Of a stretch of 64,000 nucleotides of DNA, positions 9,601 to 16,793 are shown in pieces (positions within the stretch are counted from its first letter, which is position 1; every line of letters begins with the position of its first letter). Origin of the DNA: Stakelama portus (GTDB lineage Bacteria > Pseudomonadota > Alphaproteobacteria > Sphingomonadales > Sphingomonadaceae); the NCBI RefSeq assembly GCF_003171655.1, contig NZ_QFZL01000003.1, forward strand, positions 1 to 64,000. Reading direction: 5' to 3'. The notes beneath the pieces are model-generated. The model ran no database searches. It worked only from the letters and a program-made list of their open reading frames with translations, and was not told the origin of the DNA. Both the position numbers and the translations under genes were made by a program.

Positions 9601-10967
9601 GTCTTGAGAACCTGGCCATAGGTGTCGCGTTCGATCGTGGTAACTTCACCACGCGGCCCGATCGTTCCCACCAATCGGCCCACGCCGTCATAGACGTAGC
9701 GCGTGGTTTCCGACACAGAGGCGCCACTCTCGTTGATTCCGCTATGGGTCTCGGTCAAAAGCAGACCGCCCGACCCATAGGTTCGCGTCACGACATTATT
9801 GAGCGGGTCTGTACTGGTGAGGAGATTGCCGTCCGCGTCATAAGTGAAGCTGCTCAGCTTGCCATTTGCATCGGTCGAACTCGTCAGATCACCATTGCTA
9901 TTATACGCAAAGCTGACGATCTGTTGCGCGGCTCCGGAATAGGCAGGCGGCGCCTTGATCTGCTTGAGTTGACCCGACGTATCATAGGTAAGCCGCGTGA
10001 CCTGACCGGACGGATCGGTAACTTCGGTGTAATTGCTACCATAGCTAAGCGTTGTTGTGCGCGAGACACCGGTAGAAGCCGCCTGGGCGATGGTCGCCAC
10101 CCGCCCGGAGCTGTCATAGCTTATCGAAAGGCTTGAACCGTCACTCTGTTGGATCGTCGTGACGCGCCCAGAAGAATCGTAGAGATACTTCGTCCAACTC
10201 GACCGACTGTCGGTCGGAGAGCTATTGTCAGATGGCGTCAGATCGGTGCGCACTTGGGAAAGGCGACCACTGGCATAGACATACCAGACGCGCGTCAGGG
10301 TTTTCGACGTGTTGGTCGCAAGATCGGTATAGCCGGTCTGAACATTGGTAATGTTATTGCCCGACCAATTGTACTGGACCCACGCACCGTCTGCGGTCGT
10401 TACACGATAGAGTTTGCCGCTCGAATAGGTGAAGGTAAGCGTATTGCCGCTACGATCTGCCTGCTGGGTTATCCTGCCGCCGTTACTGTCATCATAGGTT
10501 TCCGTAATGCCGGTGTCGCCGTCGGTCCACACCCAGTTCGTCCCCGACTTGACGATTCTGTCATAGGCTCCGCCGCCAGCTTTGCTGACATAGGCAGCCT
10601 TTGACGTGTCATAGGTGTAGACAATCTCAGAACCATCGGCCGCGACACGTTTGATCGTGCTGCCGGCAGTGTTAAGCGTCCCGCTGAGCCCGTAAACTAT
10701 GCGATCGGTACTCTGACGCCACTTGTCCCCATTATCGTCGGACAACGTCGTCAGGCTGTTATAGCTTCGCGAAATGCCCACATCGGGACCTAGTCCGACC
10801 AGAAATTCATCCTGCCGCTGCACGACAAGGTTCCCGGTCGACGCATTGACGTAGACCTTATCTCCAGATCCGCCCTGTGCCGCGCTCCCCAGCAAGCCAG
10901 CACCGCCAAGCACCGATGCGGATCCGGATTGCAGCCCCGTGCCCTGACCCGTGAAGATCGCAACCAT
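645..10967 (-). CDS. Giant RHS/YD-repeat protein with LysM and variable C-terminal tip (putative polymorphic toxin)
   Basis: This is a protein of about 3440 residues. The start is set at the ATG at 10967 (MVAIFTGQGTGLQ), which has GAGGGGG eight bases upstream; an in-frame start 39 bases earlier has no better signal. After a Gly-rich N-terminal segment and a region resembling the DUF6531 lead-in, dozens of YD repeats (pattern Y-D-x2-G-R/N) run to about residue 2650. These should form the hollow RHS shell. A LysM domain follows at about 2715-2763, then Gly/Ala-rich hydrophobic segments at about 2795-3000, and a non-repetitive tip whose last 55 residues contain DHPVDLIIGG and NQSVG. No PAAR domain, signal peptide or canonical core-boundary DPxGL motif is visible. 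The tip is lower in GC than the body, as expected for exchanged toxin modules. Tip activity is not identified; delivery route unknown. Confidence 0.85.
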   Translation of the reverse strand: MVAIFTGQGTGLQSGSASVLGGAGLLGSAAQGGSGDKVYVNASTGNLVVQRQDEFLVGLGPDVGISRSYNSLTTLSDDNGDKWRQSTDRIVYGLSGTLNTAGSTIKRVAADGSEIVYTYDTSKAAYVSKAGGGAYDRIVKSGTNWVWTDGDTGITETYDDSNGGRITQQADRSGNTLTFTYSSGKLYRVTTADGAWVQYNWSGNNITNVQTGYTDLATNTSKTLTRVWYVYASGRLSQVRTDLTPSDNSSPTDSRSSWTKYLYDSSGRVTTIQQSDGSSLSISYDSSGRVATIAQAASTGVSRTTTLSYGSNYTEVTDPSGQVTRLTYDTSGQLKQIKAPPAYSGAAQQIVSFAYNSNGDLTSSTDANGKLSSFTYDADGNLLTSTDPLNNVVTRTYGSGGLLLTETHSGINESGASVSETTRYVYDGVGRLVGTIGPRGEVTTIERDTYGQVLKTGSLSETYYNISGLASNQSVSQSALQSWISAQNKNAMQATFVSYDARGNVVSETTYSKLTSAGAAASGAELQQTAYVYDQAGQLLSRQHSGQNAETFVYDGMGRVTASTDLDGGTTTFLFNEPQQTTTITTGSGYTVTSTYNLAGDLISQVTSGANVNGGTTSYAYDSLGRVRVKTDAAGGKQFYIYDKAGRLVGEAIKLANGTGALTEYRYDDDNRLVATAQYETALSASVLTTLSNPDAAFDISSIRPTATVDDLWSWTVYDSAGRVVERINNDGTATAYKYDAAGRLVSTLAYFNTLSASNLNTYRTTAPSTPVYPTAHTNDIVTRYFYDASGNLVGALDGNGYLTRSEYDAAGRKISDTAFATATTSSLRATGSFTALVASVGTSSNDRTSHYVYDSAGVLRYTVDPLRHVVSSTYNAAGQVASATSYAATLAATTDYSFDNIQSLVSAMAGNTNNRTSWSVYNPAGHLAYAIDAGGGVAGFTYDSYGNLIKSIAFASVRSTTSLPSLATMDGWAASHASDSGNRITRSWYSARGDALYTVDAAGYVTHQDLDALGRAVATTRWNNAISVSDSTTFSQVVSLASGAGDAATQSYSYGIDGRLTLATDAEGGKTSYTYRADGQLTQRVDAFGTSSAVTTTYDYDAVGRLIEEIHAQGTSVAATTSYAYNSFGEMVSVTTNGQQTQYSYDGLGRVTLVTYNDGSTQAQAYNAFGEVWRTTDARGNFSYAWFDTLGRTVATRDAESYVTETSYTAFGEVGSVTQRYNKATGTASANSLPTVSASTSEDAVTAFSYDKLGRVLTSTDALGFVESYSYDAFGNRISVTGKSATASAAASGATVTYTYDKLGRVLTETTPITVDNGLGTVSTVVNRYEYDARGNLTKKVEADNLSYKRTTSYTYDKLNRLKSTAGDSVTVIDDGLIATTNVIPTEYVYYDARGNVVETIDAGGARTLYGYDSLNRKISELAQTSDTKGTYSSFTYDANGNLSASRVYATAVTLPSSSSHTIPSAPSGSSRSVAYVYDALNRLISTTAMSAMSGGLASGFASATRTTSYQYDAAGNVVLTTDPNGGTTYSWYDKRNHETARLDAEGYLTKWSYDPDGNVVSERRYATRWTGTVSTASAPAVSTNGADRVTTFTYDKAGNRTSETRASVASYTINSSTGALTLRSGANANSTIEYTYNGLGQVLTKTEATDETSSYTYDSAGRLTSEARSSFSDGSTTVTPTTSYRYDGLGNLTRVTQAGSGSLPSRVTSYTYAAGSGRLLSMTDASGFTRSYGYDAMGRVKKESYTRVSGSGVTEAQATRYDLAGRVIYSGVYTGNSTSMSEVDYSQTTYNSFGEVVTVSAHGQTQITNYYDSAGRLWKTNAGDGIWKVYGYDKNGNQTIVITSAGTSLNVSSFTTALGMVSQSGVNATYTTYDKRNLAITVTEEGRQHDTASLTTADTLTTSRTYNAFGEVASETNALGYTVNYTYNTMGRLTKTEYPLVTVTLENGHDNAPSRPTENVFYDISGRRIGSQDANGNIISQLLLAGTGYGSDALVATEWHPDSGYIKNSYDIFGDLRKVRNERGKYTSYAYDQMGRVETIIRPATSAGTLVEQIRYDNLGQQVLHSSSASNTTIDTTAYDALGRVVSTTIGGDTTTIEYEWHDEGASGISVSGGWTVTTTYANTRKLIEKSDSAGHMITRTDLGGHDFTFSYDVAGRLSGRTSSVGENLAYTYYNNGQVKSIATTTGDTQTDNWSSLTTTYQYDKIGQLIRQNTVDAGEEYYETYNWKFDDGVNGGLITHHVSWSNTTQNITATYDALGRLSTWSEAGGSESNPKILPASVSYKYDANGNIRRTNATYTKLNQYGQADGTTTQDYWFRYDAMNRVVTANGTLSGTAGATGTTIVRGVGGTDIAYHLDGQRSSVTRSVQRNVTAVIIGGDPFLSSASAMSSPSGPEPQMAPPGGIITIHDTIIVDQREDYLYDDAGHLTTVQMAESSFNQAAWELDPEFNDAQNYVGALPTTGTNKALYTYDLAGRMLTQTDYTSGTTVGYSRALTYNSVGRIATENTATRRGADTYLADSTYNYGTSGTTSYALGSAASVTTKNYKNSRTTSGDSAAPDTKTTNTYEWWDGAVQNKVEYDSDTGTTSNQVYVSTYSYNGSGQLKSAHINDGRPRTVTYLNAADGQVLRRDESDSSSATVGDPHELWYRFGGKQIGYVGNNGTRNEAYDASVTDRQRVQGSNTAFREGYQQNADFGLGYDAITSYAQGSSGGMYTAQGGESLAAVAANLWGDASLWYKLAEANGMSGSTTLVAGQSLILPAGVQRTHHSSTTLRPYDPTETLGDTSPTNPAPQVAQKSSKCGVFGAILLAVVAVAVTVVTSGAVLAATGAVEGGLAGGMSTVLGTSVFGGVVASEVGAGAMIGAAAIGGAVGSAVSQGVGIATGIQHKFSWSAVAMAGIGAGVSAGIGQVFPGPKPESSLTFGRIAGAAARGAAGSAITQGIGVATKLQSHFDFAGVAAAGIGAGVGYAAGKAFGVESLAQNNSAGNYAAMLGQRTVSAMANAATRSAISGGSFGDNFRAAMPDVIAQTLGDLVAFGVGGGAEKADTPAGNTNVANSEALRRLIVEGAPASLLSAGDIAAMAADLSSHMPTVTEDNDNSPSASNSSSYKEEGASNNEYGLDPLDNEVGIGVRVANGEGDLKDLDEIMFYLDNGHKYEAAELIIGLTGRDPDVSNEEWGSWAERLFRQSPFDDYSDRSYDNFQKIRRVAYFMQENMNDKEFEYFAWDDYSVIISVLEEPKYTMYALNDRPLKGAGLVGDMIIDGIATFGVGAAAKAGVSLVGKPLAKLGTTLLKRSVAAERGGADLIASRPKILSDASLPPDELAYLQKQFSRKELSIQRAANRGELTFSPGTDSVRIKSLQEAYRADVAARYESMYGKLLDLGRFNADHPVDLIIGGAAHQRLRLLNDTINQSVGSSLRQAAKRANLAPGAPINSVIFR

Positions 10968-11189
10968 TGCGTAAGCCCCCTCGTGCGGCACGCACCTGCC
11001 TGCCACTTCAGAGGATTAGTCAGGGGATTGCGGGAATAGTTTAGGTCGATCCGACAAAAAAGTTAGAAGTTCTGCGTCCGGGAAAGTTGCAAGGCGGATC
11101 GTCGAGATCATTGCGATCCGACCGATCTTGTCTAAGATCATGATTAACGCGGCAGAGCGACAGCCGCCCTGACCAACCGGAGAGTTCGA
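10968..11189. promoter_or_regulatory. Divergent intergenic region between RHS gene and fliQ
   Basis: This 222-bp region holds both 5' ends. For fliQ, a TTGCGA / TAAGAT pair with a 16-base spacer lies at about 11113-11140. The 6-bp inverted repeat GATCTT-GTCT-AAGATC overlaps the -10. No sigma-54 (GG-N10-GC) or clear sigma-28 element was found. For the RHS gene no convincing promoter could be picked by eye. Confidence 0.35.
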
Positions 11190-11459
11190 GTGGAAGCTGA
11201 TCGCGCGTTGAATCTTCTCGACGATATGCTGTGGAATTGCGCGATCGTGGCTGGGCCGATTCTTTTAGCCATTCTGCTTGTCGGCCTGTTGATCAGCATC
11301 GTTCAGGTGGCGACACAGGTTCAGGAAATGACGATCAGCTTTGTTCCCAAGCTGATCGTCGCGGGAACCCTTATGGTTCTGCTTGGACCATGGATGATTG
11401 CACGCATTAGTGATTTCGCGCGCGGCCTATATCTGCTTATCCCGACCCTCGCAGGATAA
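11190..11459 (+). CDS. fliQ: Flagellar export gate protein FliQ
   Basis: This 89-residue protein has two membrane segments (about 17-40 and 52-75) and the FliQ signature QVATQVQEMTISFVPKL between them. It forms the FliP5Q4R1 export gate at the base of the flagellum with FliP and FliR. The start is GTG at 11190, with GGAGAG five bases upstream. Unlike all other flagellar genes here it is on the plus strand, and its TAA is separated from the flhA stop by a single base. It must therefore be transcribed from its own promoter in the RHS-fliQ intergenic region. Length is normal for the family. Confidence 0.93.
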   Translation: MEADRALNLLDDMLWNCAIVAGPILLAILLVGLLISIVQVATQVQEMTISFVPKLIVAGTLMVLLGPWMIARISDFARGLYLLIPTLAG

Positions 11460-11460
11460 G

Positions 11461-13485
11461 CTATCCCTCCAACTTTACGATGTCGAACGATTTGAGATCT
11501 ATTCTGAACGGAATCTCGCTGATCGAAAGGATGGAAAGGCGCGGCAGTGCTCGCCGTGTCAACCCCCGCAAGTGACGGCGCAGTTCGGCGCCACACAGAA
11601 GCACCGGCGCCCTGCCTTGTCGGAACATTTCGTCGCTGAGCGGCGCAAGCTTGCGAAGCATCTGCTCCGCCAGACGCGGATCGAGCGCCATTCCCCCGCT
11701 GGCGCCTGGGCGGGCTGCTCCGATGATCTGGTTTTCGAGGCGCGGATCAAGACTGAGCACTGCCAAGTCGCTGTGCTGGCCGCGCAGCTTGTGGCAGATC
11801 GCGTAGCTCAGCTTCTGACGAACCAGTTCGGTAAGTTCGGCTGGATCCTTCTGATTGCGACCGACATCGGTAAGGTGCTCGATTATGATGTCGAGATTGG
11901 CGATCGACACATTCTCCGCCAGCAGATTTTGCAGGACGCGTTGCACATCCGCCATCGATAGAATGTTCGGCACCAGCTCTTCGAAAAGGCCCGGTTGCCG
12001 CTCGCGCAGACCATCAATCAAGGCAACTGCCTGCGAACGGGTAAGAAGCGTCGCCGCTTCGCCGCGAACAATCTCGCTGAAATGAGTGATCATCACCGTC
12101 AGCGGATCGACCAGCGTATAACCTGCCTCACGCGCCTGACCGGCACGCGACGGATCAATCCAGACCGCGGGCAACCCAAATGCGGGATCAACAGCCTCGA
12201 TCCCGTTCAGACGCATTTTGACGCCGGGACCCGAAACCGCCAGCTGTTGATCCGGGTATATCTCTGCGGCACCATAGCGAGCGCCGAACAAGCGTATTTC
12301 ATATTCTTGGCCCCCCAATCCATGCCCATCGGCGATTTGCACAGCAGGAAAACCGATACCCAATTCCTGCTCATATGCCTTTCGCAGCGTCGCGATCCGA
12401 TCAAGAATTTGGGCGCCATCCCGCCCCCAGGACTCTCCAAGCAATTCGCCAAGGCGAAGCTGGAGTACAGGCGGCTGCTCGGCAGATGCCAAGGAAGCGG
12501 AGTCCAGTATGGGCACGTCGTTGTCGGCCTCGCGTGCCCCCTGCCGACGATTTCGCCACCAGGCAATCGCGGTGCCAGTGGCGATGATGACGATCGGCCA
12601 TTTGGGCATTCCGGGCAGCAGCAGCAGCGCTAACAGAATTGCTGCCACGATCAGCGGAATTCTGGGCTCGGAACCCAGTTGCCGCAGCACTTCTGCTCCG
12701 AGCTGCTTATCGGAGCCCGAACGCGTGACGATAATCCCGGTAGCAATGGAGATGATCAGCGCGGGAAGCTGCGTAGAAATGCCATCGCCGATCGTTAGCA
12801 GCGTGAACTGGGCCAACGCTTCGGACCAGTCCATTCCCATCTGCGTGATGCCGATGATCCACCCGGCAATGATATTGATCAGCAATATGATGATGCCGGC
12901 GATCGCGTCGCCCTTCACGAATTTCGAAGCACCGTCCATCGCGCCGTAGAAGCTCGCTTCTTTCTCGAGCTCCTCCCGGCGGCGAACCGCTTCCTTCTGG
13001 TCGATCAGACCCATGTTGAGATCGGCATCGATGCTCATTTGCTGACCAGGCATCGAATCCAGCGTGAAGCGCGCTGCAACTTCGGACACACGCTGTGCGC
13101 CGCTTGTCACGACGACATATTGCACCACGACCAGAATGAAAAAGACAACCAGGCCGATGACGAAATTGCCCTGCACGGCGAAAGCGCCGATCGATCCGAT
13201 CACCTGACCCGCGCTGCCGTGATTGAGAATCAGACGCGTCGCCGCGACATTGAGCGAAAGGCGATAGAGCGTTGCCACCAGCAACAGGGAAGGAAATGTC
13301 GAGAATTCGACCGGCTTGGCTACGTAGAAGGTCAGCAGAAGGATCGTCAGAGCAAGCGCGAAATTGATGATGATCGCCAGATCCAGCGCAGCCGGCGGCA
13401 CAGGCGTAAACAGGATGGCGAGGATCGCCACGGTTGCCGTCACCAGCGCCAGATCCTTCTGGTTGCGCAGGATATTTGCGATCAT
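11461..13485 (-). CDS. flhA: Flagellar export protein FlhA
   Basis: This 674-residue protein has about eight N-terminal membrane helices, the highly conserved cytoplasmic-loop sequences (SLNVAATRLIL, DSMPGQQMSIDADLN, ASKFVKGDAIAG), and a large soluble C-terminal domain from about residue 340. FlhA forms the nonameric export ring that docks chaperone-substrate complexes. The start is taken as the ATG at 13485, two bases after the flhB stop. An in-frame TTG at 13491 overlapping the flhB stop is possible. Last gene of the long operon; it ends one base from the convergent fliQ, leaving no space for an intergenic terminator. Confidence 0.95.
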   Translation of the reverse strand: MIANILRNQKDLALVTATVAILAILFTPVPPAALDLAIIINFALALTILLLTFYVAKPVEFSTFPSLLLVATLYRLSLNVAATRLILNHGSAGQVIGSIGAFAVQGNFVIGLVVFFILVVVQYVVVTSGAQRVSEVAARFTLDSMPGQQMSIDADLNMGLIDQKEAVRRREELEKEASFYGAMDGASKFVKGDAIAGIIILLINIIAGWIIGITQMGMDWSEALAQFTLLTIGDGISTQLPALIISIATGIIVTRSGSDKQLGAEVLRQLGSEPRIPLIVAAILLALLLLPGMPKWPIVIIATGTAIAWWRNRRQGAREADNDVPILDSASLASAEQPPVLQLRLGELLGESWGRDGAQILDRIATLRKAYEQELGIGFPAVQIADGHGLGGQEYEIRLFGARYGAAEIYPDQQLAVSGPGVKMRLNGIEAVDPAFGLPAVWIDPSRAGQAREAGYTLVDPLTVMITHFSEIVRGEAATLLTRSQAVALIDGLRERQPGLFEELVPNILSMADVQRVLQNLLAENVSIANLDIIIEHLTDVGRNQKDPAELTELVRQKLSYAICHKLRGQHSDLAVLSLDPRLENQIIGAARPGASGGMALDPRLAEQMLRKLAPLSDEMFRQGRAPVLLCGAELRRHLRGLTRRALPRLSILSISEIPFRIDLKSFDIVKLEG

Positions 13486-13487
13486 GC

Positions 13488-14564
13488 TCAATGCGTCCCC
13501 ATTCGCTGCGAACTACGCAACAATTCCCCATAGATTTCTGCGACTTCGCGAAATTTTTCGCCCGGTATCGCTTCGCCTTCCGAACAAGCGCGAAACAGCG
13601 CGCGGGCAAGCGGGGGCCGCGAAAACACCGGCATGCCAAGCCGAGCCGCCTCCTCCCGCAACGCAAGCGCAAAACGGTTACGTCCCTTAGCGGTGATAAT
13701 CGGCGCTTCGTCTTCTTCGGCGCGATAGCGCAGCGCCACGGCAAAATGCTGAGGATTAACCACCAGTAGATCCGACCCGGGCAACTTGCCTTTACTCTGG
13801 CTTGCCTGGGCGAATTCGGCGTGTAGTTGCTTGCGCCGGTGTCGCAGGCGCGGATCGCCTTCGCGATCCTTTGTCTCGCGGGTGATTTCGCGGCGACTCA
13901 TCCGCATTTGCTTCAGAAATTCGCCACGAACGAGGATCTGATCGAGCAGCACAAATGCAAGCGCGATCCCGGCAAAGGTGAATGTCGTACGCAATGCGAG
14001 CGCGAACATCGCCTCGGACAGCCTCACGGCGCTTCCTCCCGCCTCGGCCAAGCGCGACGCCGCATCGCGCGCCAACAGCCAGGTGGCTACGCCGTACACC
14101 AGCGCCTTGAACACCGTCTTCAGCGTTTCTTTCAGCATTCGCGTCGAAAACAATCGCTTAAGCCCGGTCGCTGGATTGAGTCGCGAGAAGTCCGGCTTGA
14201 GCGGCTCGGCAGAAAAGACCAGCCCGCGCAGCTGAATGATTTCGAGCAGCAGAATGATCGCAAGCGCCGTCCCACCGAACAGCAGCACCGGTGCGAACAT
14301 GGCGCTTGTGAATTGCCCGGCCAGGGACAACGCCTGTTCAGGATCGCCACCGGTGGTGCTGACGCTGTCGATCACGGTTCCCGTCAGATCTGCAAGTCGT
14401 CCCGCCCAGTGACGACCTGCGACCGACAGAAAGACACCCAGTGCAGCCAGCCCGCCCATAAAGCCCAGTTCGCTGCTACGCGCGACCATACCCCGCTCGC
14501 GCGCGCGCTTGAGTTTGTAGGGAGTCGGAGCCTCGCTACGGTTCTGGTCCTGCTGCTCAGCCAT
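13488..14564 (-). CDS. flhB: Flagellar export switch protein FlhB (NPQH variant)
   Basis: This 358-residue protein has four membrane helices in its first 210 residues, then a basic linker and the cytoplasmic domain. FlhB controls the switch from rod/hook to filament export through self-cleavage between Asn and Pro of NPTH. Here the motif reads NPQH (in VVNPQHFAVALRY): the Asn-Pro scissile pair and His are kept, but Thr is replaced by Gln. The N-terminus has the usual EAPTPYKLKRARERG. The start is adjacent to the fliR stop, which suggests translational coupling. Confidence 0.95.
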   Translation of the reverse strand: MAEQQDQNRSEAPTPYKLKRARERGMVARSSELGFMGGLAALGVFLSVAGRHWAGRLADLTGTVIDSVSTTGGDPEQALSLAGQFTSAMFAPVLLFGGTALAIILLLEIIQLRGLVFSAEPLKPDFSRLNPATGLKRLFSTRMLKETLKTVFKALVYGVATWLLARDAASRLAEAGGSAVRLSEAMFALALRTTFTFAGIALAFVLLDQILVRGEFLKQMRMSRREITRETKDREGDPRLRHRRKQLHAEFAQASQSKGKLPGSDLLVVNPQHFAVALRYRAEEDEAPIITAKGRNRFALALREEAARLGMPVFSRPPLARALFRACSEGEAIPGEKFREVAEIYGELLRSSQRMGTH

Positions 14565-15329
14565 TCAGAACAGCCCCGTCATCGTGTCGAACGCGGCCCG
14601 CAAAAGGTGCAGAAAAAGCGCCGCCGAAGCCGAGAGCGCGAGCGGAACGACGAGAATGGTCGCAAGTGCCTTCACCTGAAATCCGATGAACAGCACATTC
14701 ATCTGCGGCAAGGTGCGTGAGAGATAGGCAAGGATGAGATCCAGAAGAAACAGCACCAGCAGCACGATACCAACCATACCGAATGCGATCGCGAGCGCTG
14801 ACGAAAAGAATTCGATCAGCGTCACCGGTCCGCCCCTCAACGCGACCGCCCCCAACGGCACGGCGCGCAACGACGCAGCAAGGATCGCCAGCAGATCCTG
14901 CATGCCGCCCACAGCAAAGAAGACGGCACCGGCAGCATAAACGAACAGCGAACCGACCAACGGCATATTATTGCGCGTCGTCGGGTCGGCCAACATCGCG
15001 AGGCCAAATCCTGCCTGGATGTCCACCGTCCGGCCGGCAATCTGGATCGCGGCAAAGGCAAGCTGCAGAGCAAGCGCCAGGGCAATGCCCAGCAGTAACT
15101 CCCCCGCCGCCACTCCGGGCAATGCGGAGGTCAGCGCCGGGCTCTGCCAGCTTTCAACCGGATATCCCGACACAAGCCATGCGGAGAGCGACATGGCAAT
15201 CATCACGCGCGCTACCGTCGGCATTCGCAGCAAGGTGAATGGCTGCCCAAATGCCAGCATCGGCGCTATTCGCAGGCTGGTCAGCAGAGTCGCGACCGCC
15301 TGGGCAGTCAGATCGCCCATCGCTTGCAT
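14565..15329 (-). CDS. fliR: Flagellar export gate protein FliR
   Basis: This 254-residue hydrophobic protein has about six membrane segments and the FliR pattern ending in LPQMNVLFIGFQVKALATILVVPLALSA. It caps the FliP-FliQ gate. The ATG at 15329 directly follows the stop of the upstream TPR gene; another ATG three codons in (15320) cannot be excluded. Adjacent to flhB with no gap, as in most export-gene clusters. Confidence 0.93.
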   Translation of the reverse strand: MQAMGDLTAQAVATLLTSLRIAPMLAFGQPFTLLRMPTVARVMIAMSLSAWLVSGYPVESWQSPALTSALPGVAAGELLLGIALALALQLAFAAIQIAGRTVDIQAGFGLAMLADPTTRNNMPLVGSLFVYAAGAVFFAVGGMQDLLAILAASLRAVPLGAVALRGGPVTLIEFFSSALAIAFGMVGIVLLVLFLLDLILAYLSRTLPQMNVLFIGFQVKALATILVVPLALSASAALFLHLLRAAFDTMTGLF

Positions 15330-16442
15330 TTACGCTGTGCCAATTCCCAGCCGGACAAGCGACGCAGCGATTGTCCTGCCGCTGGCGTCGATGGGCGTTT
15401 CCAGTGCGCGCCGAAAGATCATTTCAGCCCGCGCCTGCTCTCCCGAGCCGGCTGCCAGCAGCGTTGCCGCCAGCGCTCCGGAGAAACATTGGCGATCGAG
15501 CCGCAACGCCACCTCAGTGCGCTGACGGGCAGCATCCATGTCGCCGCTGAGCAATTCGACAACTGCCAGCGATCCATGCGCTTCAGCGAAATTGTCATCG
15601 ATCGCCAGCGCCCTGCCAAAGCGCTGGCGCCCTGCCCCCGTGTCTCCGGCAATCACATATGCCCAACCGGCGGCGATCCAGCTTCCTAGATGCGTGCCGA
15701 AAATCTCGGCTCCGCGATCCAGGTCGTTCGCCGCCGCGGCTTCATTGGCGAGCAAGCGGACGAGCCCGCGGCCTATCAGTGCGCGCGGCGATCCGGGATT
15801 GCGAGCCAGCGCAGCATCGAACAATTCCCCCGCTGAAGCAGGATCATCGTTTTCGAGGGCGAGTGTTCCAATCGAGGTCAAAGCGTCAGGATGGTCACCC
15901 GCAGCCCTGGCGCAGCGCGCGGCCAATTCGCTGTCCTCGATGTCGAGCGCCAGCACCGAAATCGCCGCATTCAACCCCCGATGCTCCGGATGTCGCGCCA
16001 CATACTGATGCGCCCGCGCAGTTGCCGCGTCCAGATGGCCCAGCTGATGCAAAAGCTGAATCTCCAGCTCGGCAGCCTGCGGCAATGCTTCGCCCGTGCT
16101 TTCGTCGAGCAGTTCCAATGCCGCATCGAAATGCTGCTGCATGGAGAGAGACCAGGCAAGATTGAAGCGCAACGGAGGGGCATCGACGCCGTCTGCCCGA
16201 AGCGATGCCAACGCCTCTGCCGCGTGCGACCAATCCTGTGCCTGCATCGCTATGACGGCGCTCAGATGCCGCGCCTCGATCGACAGAGGCGCAATCCGCT
16301 CGTGACGCGCGAGCAACTCGGCTGCCGCCTGCAACTCGCCTTCATCCAGCGCCGCTTCCGCCGCGTCGACCAGCAGTCGGATATTATCCGGATCCTCTTC
16401 AAGGAAGCGTGACAAGGTCGCAAAGCGTCCCGCTTTGGTCAT
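15330..16442 (-). CDS. TPR-repeat protein encoded inside the flagellar operon
   Basis: This 370-residue soluble protein is made almost entirely of helical TPR-like repeats. The [AG]-x-G/A pattern recurs every 34 residues or so, for example AEALASLRADG, AGELFDAALARNPGSPRALIGRGL and GRQRFGRALAIDDNFAEAHGSLAVVELLSGD. There is no signal peptide or membrane segment. It overlaps the preceding small gene by four bases (ATGA) and abuts fliR, so it is co-translated with the export genes. It could serve as a chaperone or assembly factor, but its function is not known and I recognise no named flagellar family. Confidence 0.8.
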   Translation of the reverse strand: MTKAGRFATLSRFLEEDPDNIRLLVDAAEAALDEGELQAAAELLARHERIAPLSIEARHLSAVIAMQAQDWSHAAEALASLRADGVDAPPLRFNLAWSLSMQQHFDAALELLDESTGEALPQAAELEIQLLHQLGHLDAATARAHQYVARHPEHRGLNAAISVLALDIEDSELAARCARAAGDHPDALTSIGTLALENDDPASAGELFDAALARNPGSPRALIGRGLVRLLANEAAAANDLDRGAEIFGTHLGSWIAAGWAYVIAGDTGAGRQRFGRALAIDDNFAEAHGSLAVVELLSGDMDAARQRTEVALRLDRQCFSGALAATLLAAGSGEQARAEMIFRRALETPIDASGRTIAASLVRLGIGTA

Positions 16443-16792
16443 TTCTCCTCCACCCCCAATTGTACGATTGCCCGCTGCATCGCCGCTCGTCCGCGTTCAT
16501 CCTCGCCCAGCATTGTCACCACCTGCTCAATCACTTTCTGAAATGCCGCATCATTGGCGACGGCCTCGCCAAACTCTTCGGTAAGGATTGCGCGAACCAC
16601 GAGCCGACGCACATGCCGCTCGTCCAGATCCTCCATAGCCGCCAGCGCGCGAATCCGGTCGATCGGTCTCGCCGCGACGGGCTGCGCTGAACCGGCGCGT
16701 CCGCTTCGCGCACTGCCGCGCTGTTTCTCGGCGCGTTGCAGTTGGGCGCGGAGCATCAGCAATATCTGATCAACGCCGCCGATCCGGGTCAT
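16439..16792 (-). CDS. Small uncharacterised protein between two TPR genes
   Basis: This 117-residue hydrophilic, helical protein begins MTRIGGVDQILLMLRAQLQRAEKQ, has a low-complexity Arg/Ser/Ala linker (about 25-45), and ends in a helical half with DERHVRRLVVRAILTEEFGE. The start at 16792 is chosen because it lies just after the upstream TPR gene's stop; a longer frame would overlap that gene. It overlaps the next TPR gene by ATGA. The position suggests a secretion-related accessory role, but no family is recognised. Confidence 0.7.
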   Translation of the reverse strand: MTRIGGVDQILLMLRAQLQRAEKQRGSARSGRAGSAQPVAARPIDRIRALAAMEDLDERHVRRLVVRAILTEEFGEAVANDAAFQKVIEQVVTMLGEDERGRAAMQRAIVQLGVEEK

Positions 16793-16793
16793 C

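Noticed and set aside
645..10967. Regular repeats that could suggest a CRISPR array or tandem repeat DNA
   Set aside because: The periodicity is at protein level (YD repeats); there are no identical direct repeats with unique spacers.
11040..11189. A sigma-54 or CtrA site in front of fliQ
   Set aside because: The GG and GC pairs are too close together, and TTAA-like boxes have an 8-base instead of 7-base spacing.
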